Source: Deltaproteobacteria bacterium (GTDB lineage: Bacteria; Desulfobacterota; Desulfobacteria; Desulfobacterales; JAFDDL01). Taken from it: a DNA stretch of 5,041 nucleotides. The notes under the pieces are model-generated. The model saw only the letters and a list, made by a program, of their open reading frames with translations. It did not search any database and was not told the origin of the DNA. The position numbers and the translations under genes are program-made. The stretch lies in assembly GCA_019310865.1 (NCBI GenBank), contig JAFDDL010000333.1:1-5041 (forward strand), written 5' to 3'. Every line of letters starts with the position of its first letter. Position 1 is the stretch's first letter. Positions 1 to 5,041 of the stretch are shown one piece after another.

Positions 1-439
1 CCACATCAAAATCGACTGTGCTTTGCTGGTTTTTCCGAATAATGTCTGAAACCAGATCAGCGGTCCCCACCGGAACGGTGCTCTTATTTACGATGACCTT
101 GTAATCGTTCATGTATCGACCGATGTCGGCCGCCACCTGCTCGACGGCCGTCAGGTCCGCCGCCTGGTGCTCATTTGGCGGGGTGCCGACGCAGATAAAT
201 ATTAAGTCCGCCGATTGAATCGCCGTTGCCTGATCAGTGGAAAATTTAAGACGCCCTCCCTTTAAATTTCTTTCAAATATCTCACCAAGTCCCGGTTCAT
301 AGATGGGCAATTCCCCATTTTTCAGGGCGGTTATTTTATTCTGGTCCACATCCAGGCAAACGACATCGTTGCCAAGGTTGGCAAATCCCACACCGCTGAC
401 CAACCCAACATAACCGGTACCGAAAATCGTAAGTTTCAT
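1..439 (-). CDS. ugd: UDP-glucose 6-dehydrogenase, N-terminal part (3' end cut by window edge)
   Basis: Cytoplasmic enzyme that oxidises UDP-glucose to UDP-glucuronate with two NAD+; the product feeds capsule, exopolysaccharide or LPS synthesis. The 146 visible residues (family usually about 430-450) form the N-terminal Rossmann domain. A GTGYVG dinucleotide loop sits at residues 7-12, an acidic residue (Asp30) ends the second strand as expected for NAD, and YEPGL is at 47-51, typical of UDP-glucose rather than UDP-HexNAc dehydrogenases. FICVGTP follows at 81-87 and NKSTVPVGT at 118-126. The catalytic cysteine domain lies beyond the window. The ATG at 437-439 is supported by an AGGTGA Shine-Dalgarno five bases upstream (445-450) and by the motif starting at residue 7. 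The gene begins 20 bases after the UDP-glucuronate epimerase stop, so the two are probably co-transcribed, and that neighbour uses Ugd's product. The family call is secure; activity cannot be judged from a fragment. Confidence 0.93.
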   Translation of the reverse strand, partial: MKLTIFGTGYVGLVSGVGFANLGNDVVCLDVDQNKITALKNGELPIYEPGLGEIFERNLKGGRLKFSTDQATAIQSADLIFICVGTPPNEHQAADLTAVEQVAADIGRYMNDYKVIVNKSTVPVGTADLVSDIIRKNQQSTVDFDV

Positions 440-459
440 TTAGCTCACCTTTGAAGAAT

Positions 460-1482
460 CTATGCTTGATAATATTCGCGATACCACGCCACAAATCGCT
501 CGATGCCCGTTTCAATGGATGTTTGGGGCTTGAAATCCACATCGGCCATGAGTGCATCCACATCCGCGTAGGTGGCCGGAACATCACCGGGCTGCAGATC
601 CAGATACGTTTTTTTGGCCTTTTTCCCCAGGGTATCTTCGATCACTTCAATGAAGCGCATCAGGGCTACGGGCGTATTGTTTCCGATATTGTACAGCCGG
701 TAAGGACCATAGGAGGTACCGGGATCCGGATCATCTCCCTGCCAGTCGGGGTTCGGTTGGGGCCGGTTTGCCATGACCCGGACAACCCCTTCAATGATGT
801 CGTCGATGTAGGTGAAGTCGCGCTGCATCTTACCGTGGTTGAATACCTGAATCGGTTGGTCTTCCAAAATCGCCTTGGTAAACAGAAACAGCGCCATGTC
901 CGGTCTTCCCCAGGGTCCGTAAACGGTGAAAAACCGGAGTCCGGTGCAGGCCAGATCGTACAAATGGCTGTATGTGTGGGCCATGAGTTCATTGGACTTC
1001 TTGGTGGCCGCATACAGTGATACGGGGTGATCCACATTGTCGTGAACCGAAAACGGCATTCGGGTATTGGCCCCGTATACCGAACTCGAAGAGGCAAAGA
1101 CCAGATGGTCAACCATGTTATGCCGGCAGCATTCCAGAATGTTCACAAATCCCACCAAATTCGATTCCACGTACGCATGCGGATTGGTCAGCGAATATCG
1201 TACGCCCGCCTGGGCTGCGAGATTCACAACCACGTCAACGCCGGCGTCTTTGAAAACCCGCTCCAGGGAATCGCGATCGGACAGGTCGGTTTTGTGAAAT
1301 TCAAATCCATCGAAGGCTTCAAGTTGCGCCAGACGGGCCTCTTTTAACCGAACGTCATAATAGGGCACCAGGTTATCAATTCCCGTCACCCGAACACCGT
1401 TTTCAAGCAGCCGTTTGGAAAGATGGTACCCGATGAACCCGGCCGCGCCGGTTACAACCACATGTTTAAATTTATATTCCAT
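460..1482 (-). CDS. UDP-glucuronate 4-epimerase (NAD-dependent, extended SDR)
   Basis: Predicted to interconvert UDP-glucuronate and UDP-galacturonate in the cytoplasm. The 340 residues match the usual length of this group (LspL/CapI-like). The NAD-binding TGAAGFIG is at residues 11-18 and the sugar-acid epimerase signature [12 protein letters not shown] at 93-104. The serine run ASSSSVYG is at 130-137 (Ser132 is the likely catalytic serine), and the YxxxK pair is Tyr157/Lys161 in [31 protein letters not shown] (180-199) and RDFTYIDDI (221-229) are near-diagnostic of this family. The Pro/Asp-rich segment at 241-260 before YNIGN is a normal family feature. The ATG at 1480-1482 has an AGAGGG Shine-Dalgarno (1491-1496) at eight bases; the stop is TAG. 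It lies 66 bases after the upstream epimerase and 20 bases before ugd, which makes its substrate. All catalytic residues are present. A related UDP-sugar epimerase activity is possible but less likely. Confidence 0.93.
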   Translation of the reverse strand: MEYKFKHVVVTGAAGFIGYHLSKRLLENGVRVTGIDNLVPYYDVRLKEARLAQLEAFDGFEFHKTDLSDRDSLERVFKDAGVDVVVNLAAQAGVRYSLTNPHAYVESNLVGFVNILECCRHNMVDHLVFASSSSVYGANTRMPFSVHDNVDHPVSLYAATKKSNELMAHTYSHLYDLACTGLRFFTVYGPWGRPDMALFLFTKAILEDQPIQVFNHGKMQRDFTYIDDIIEGVVRVMANRPQPNPDWQGDDPDPGTSYGPYRLYNIGNNTPVALMRFIEVIEDTLGKKAKKTYLDLQPGDVPATYADVDALMADVDFKPQTSIETGIERFVAWYREYYQA

Positions 1483-1548
1483 ATTCGCAGCCCTCTTTAC
1501 TCGATTTCATGCAAACAGACCAAATGCTTAGAAGTCATCTCAAAACCA

Positions 1549-2496
1549 CTACAATAGACTCTGCCGATACCAGTCAAAGGTTCGGGCCAACCCGTCCTCA
1601 AATACATGTTCCGGTGAAAATCCGAAAATCGTATGGGCCTGGTCGATATTTGCCAAAGACTCCCGGATATCGCCTGCACGCGACGGTTGATGTGTCGGTG
1701 TTGCTTCGACACCGGCCATTCGCCCGATCATATCCCATAACTCACCGATACGAATCGCGCAGCCCGTACCGATATTAAAAACGCTACCGGCGGCTTTTTC
1801 GCAACCGGCGGCCAGCAGATTGGCCGCAACCACATCTTTGACGAAAATAAAATCCCGGGCCTGCCGACCGTCGCCGTATATGATGGGGCCCTGCCCTTTC
1901 GCCGCCCGGGCCATGAAGATGGAAATAACCCCGGAATAGGCCGACGACGGGTCCTGGCGAGGGCCGAATACATTAAAATAACGCAAAGATACGGTTTCAA
2001 GGCCGTAAAGTTGATGATACAATCGGGCATAGTACTCGCCTGTGAGCTTCTGGACGGCATAGGGACTCATGGGTTTGGCAGCCATATCCTCTTGCTTTGG
2101 CAGCCGGGGATCGTCGCCGTAGACGGCGCAGGAGCTTGCCAGCACAACGCGCCGGCATTGATTTGTTCTGGCGGCCTCCAGGACATGGAGGGTTCCCAGT
2201 TCATTGACCCGGGCAGAGCCAACCGGATCCGAAACGGTCAACGGCACCGACACCACCGCCGCCTGATGAAAAATCACCTCGCAACCCCTGGCGGCATCGC
2301 TCACCAGAGCTGAATCGCAAATGTCACCCTCGATAAACGCAATTCGATTCTTCACCGAGCGAAGGTTTTTCCGATGTCCCGTAGCTAAATTGTCAAGCAC
2401 GGTGACATCACAGCCGTCCGCAACGAGGGCGTTCACAAGGTGGGAGCCGATAAAACCCGACCCACCGGTCACCAGCACCTTTGAAAAGGGAGCCAT
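1549..2496 (-). CDS. NAD-dependent nucleotide-sugar epimerase, probably UDP-GlcNAc (or UDP-Glc) 4-epimerase
   Basis: Cytoplasmic extended SDR enzyme of 315 residues, slightly short for the GalE/WbpP group. The Rossmann loop TGGSGFIG is at residues 10-17, DNLATG at 35-40, and SSCAVYG at 121-127 with Ser122 aligned to the catalytic serine of GalE. The pair Tyr146/Lys150 lies in SPYAVQK, followed by LRYFNVFGPRQDPSSAYSGV (171-190) and GDGRQARDFIFVKDV (208-222), both resembling WbpP-type UDP-GlcNAc 4-epimerases. In RAGDIRESLANI (273-284), Ser280 aligns by eye with Tyr299 of E. coli GalE; a small residue there is associated with acceptance of N-acetylated sugars. That favours UDP-GlcNAc/UDP-GalNAc, but the exact substrate is an inference. 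The start ATG (2494-2496) lies seven bases after the pyrG stop, so translation is probably coupled; the stop is TAG. Alternatives are a UDP-glucose 4-epimerase or another nucleotide-sugar epimerase/dehydratase. Confidence 0.85.
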   Translation of the reverse strand: MAPFSKVLVTGGSGFIGSHLVNALVADGCDVTVLDNLATGHRKNLRSVKNRIAFIEGDICDSALVSDAARGCEVIFHQAAVVSVPLTVSDPVGSARVNELGTLHVLEAARTNQCRRVVLASSCAVYGDDPRLPKQEDMAAKPMSPYAVQKLTGEYYARLYHQLYGLETVSLRYFNVFGPRQDPSSAYSGVISIFMARAAKGQGPIIYGDGRQARDFIFVKDVVAANLLAAGCEKAAGSVFNIGTGCAIRIGELWDMIGRMAGVEATPTHQPSRAGDIRESLANIDQAHTIFGFSPEHVFEDGLARTFDWYRQSLL

Positions 2497-2503
2497 ATCA
2501 ACC

Positions 2504-4159
<1,656 letters not shown>

Positions 4160-4205
4160 TCAGCCGTTTAATTTCCGCCTCGATTTATCATTCGATCAGA
4201 CACGC

Positions 4206-4232
4206 CTTAAACCGCAACGCATCGACAGTCAA
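4206..4232 (-). promoter_or_regulatory. Weak sigma70-like promoter candidate ahead of pyrG
   Basis: Within the only sizeable gap, the minus strand carries TTGACT (4227-4232, five of six to the -35 consensus). Fifteen bases on is TTTAAG (4206-4211, four of six to the -10 consensus). The spacing is short and the -10 box mediocre, so this may be chance. A promoter here would let pyrG and the sugar genes be expressed independently of the upstream gene. Confidence 0.22.
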
Positions 4233-4245
4233 TAGCAAAAGGGGT

Positions 4246-5041
4246 TTACTCATAACGTTTTTTAAAATCCTCGATCACCTGGTTGATATCACTGGGCGTG
4301 TCATCGCCGGACGGTCGGGTCTCCTCGACCTCCAGGGGTTCATAAGCCGAGCGAAGCCGATCAATATCGAAACTGCCCGCCGGGATTGGCGCATCGATGG
4401 TCAGTTGATCCACAATCATTTCACGCACCAGTTTTTCGTTTTCATAACATGCGATTCGCTCGGGATACCAGATTCGCTTTGTTTTTCGCCATTGCAAATA
4501 TCGAAACTCCAAAACAGACAATCCGGTATCGGCATTATCTTCCACCAAGAGCCATTTAAGCGGCTGAAAGGTATCCTTGTGAAACCAAACCTGGGACCGG
4601 GAATGATCCGGATATTGGGCGCCGATAACATATATCGGTTCACCATCCAGTCTTCCCAGCGACGATACGGATACATCGACCCCCGCTTTAGACAGCCGAT
4701 CCGACAGATCAAGACGGGAACGCAATAGCAGCAGGTCCTTGTATCGGTCAAAACGGCCGTTGTCGTCGGCGCTGATGCGGGCATCATACAGGGTGATCCT
4801 GTCATTAAGCGTATCCACATGGATTCGATGTGTTTGCGCTGAAACACTTTCGGAACGAAACGAATGCGGAAACCGATATGTCAAAGTTTCAGGAATTTCA
4901 ACGGCAAGACCCGGGTCAGCTGCCGGGTGGATGCGCAGTTTTTGTTCGACAACGAGAGTAGCTGCCTTCCCGAGATTTTCCGACATCAACATCAACAGGT
5001 GGGGCCCCTGGAGCACATAGGCATGCGCCGTCACCACCAAT
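4246..5041 (-). CDS. Probable exported LolA-like (outer membrane lipoprotein-sorting-type) protein, 5' end outside window
   Basis: Function unknown. Some 264 codons are visible, with no stop before the window edge. The first visible residues (LVVTAHA-Y) look like the end of a Sec signal peptide with an A-x-A cleavage site, so the true start is probably a short way beyond 5041 and the TTG at 5038-5040 is probably internal. The mature region reads as alternating beta strands, as in LolA/LolB-like folds. It includes GEPIYVIGAQ (133-142), SQVWFHKDTFQPLKWLL (149-165), a strand near 175-185, KRIWYPERI (188-196) and a final strand leading to IPAGSFDIDRL (219-229), the typical end of this family. An acidic, Pro/Ser-rich tail (about 232-252) and a short charged helix close the protein. 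The stop is TAA, 95 bases before pyrG on the same strand. The fold suggests a periplasmic lipid or lipoprotein carrier, but I cannot assign it as LolA itself. Confidence 0.7.
   Translation of the reverse strand, partial: LVVTAHAYVLQGPHLLMLMSENLGKAATLVVEQKLRIHPAADPGLAVEIPETLTYRFPHSFRSESVSAQTHRIHVDTLNDRITLYDARISADDNGRFDRYKDLLLLRSRLDLSDRLSKAGVDVSVSSLGRLDGEPIYVIGAQYPDHSRSQVWFHKDTFQPLKWLLVEDNADTGLSVLEFRYLQWRKTKRIWYPERIACYENEKLVREMIVDQLTIDAPIPAGSFDIDRLRSAYEPLEVEETRPSGDDTPSDINQVIEDFKKRYE

Noticed and set aside
451..1020. Open frame of 189 codons on the plus strand
   Set aside because: Lies entirely antisense to the UDP-glucuronate 4-epimerase, whose motifs are clear; the translation has no recognisable domain and no good start context.
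1497..1537. Thirteen-codon minus-strand frame ([13 protein letters not shown]) in the 66-base gap between the two epimerases
   Set aside because: Its stop lies just before the Shine-Dalgarno of the next gene, which could suggest a leader peptide. However, it has no strong ribosome binding site, no regulatory codon run and no attenuator hairpin that I can see. Chance is the simpler explanation.
1784..1815. Repeated ACCGGCGGC in the epimerase gene
   Set aside because: Two nine-base copies inside coding sequence, explained by Ala/Gly-rich codons; not part of an array.

Overview
This window looks like an ordinary chromosomal stretch of a Gram-negative bacterium. Five genes lie head to tail on the minus strand, so transcription runs from high to low coordinates. 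The moderate G+C, the pyrG sequence and the style of the periplasmic protein upstream of it suggest a Desulfobacterota (deltaproteobacterial, Desulfobacterales-like) genome. That assignment is an inference from family resemblance, not a demonstrated placement. I see no mobile element, RNA gene, CRISPR array, strong terminator or long non-coding stretch. The longest gap between genes is 95 bases.

In order of transcription, the first gene (4246-5041, 5' end outside the window) encodes a probable exported protein with a LolA-like fold. After a 95-base gap comes a full-length pyrG (2504-4150), CTP synthase. Seven bases further on is a short-chain dehydrogenase/reductase-type nucleotide-sugar epimerase (1549-2496), most like UDP-GlcNAc/UDP-Glc 4-epimerases of the WbpP/Gne type. 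After a 66-base gap is a UDP-glucuronate 4-epimerase (460-1482). Twenty bases after that is the N-terminal third of a UDP-glucose 6-dehydrogenase, ugd (1-439), which runs off the low-coordinate edge.

The three sugar-nucleotide enzymes fit together. Ugd oxidises UDP-glucose to UDP-glucuronate, and the 460-1482 enzyme epimerises that to UDP-galacturonate. The 1549-2496 enzyme probably interconverts UDP-GlcNAc and UDP-GalNAc, and possibly UDP-Glc and UDP-Gal. Together they would supply acidic and N-acetylated hexose donors for lipopolysaccharide, capsule or exopolysaccharide. PyrG consumes UTP, the same pool that feeds UDP-sugars, and makes CTP, used among other things for CMP-Kdo. A link to envelope synthesis is therefore plausible, although pyrG is also a housekeeping gene.

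I found no convincing new system. The points worth checking are small: two unusual residues in PyrG, the substrate-gate residue of the epimerase, the very tight Shine-Dalgarno spacing of pyrG, and the uncharacterised exported protein upstream of it.
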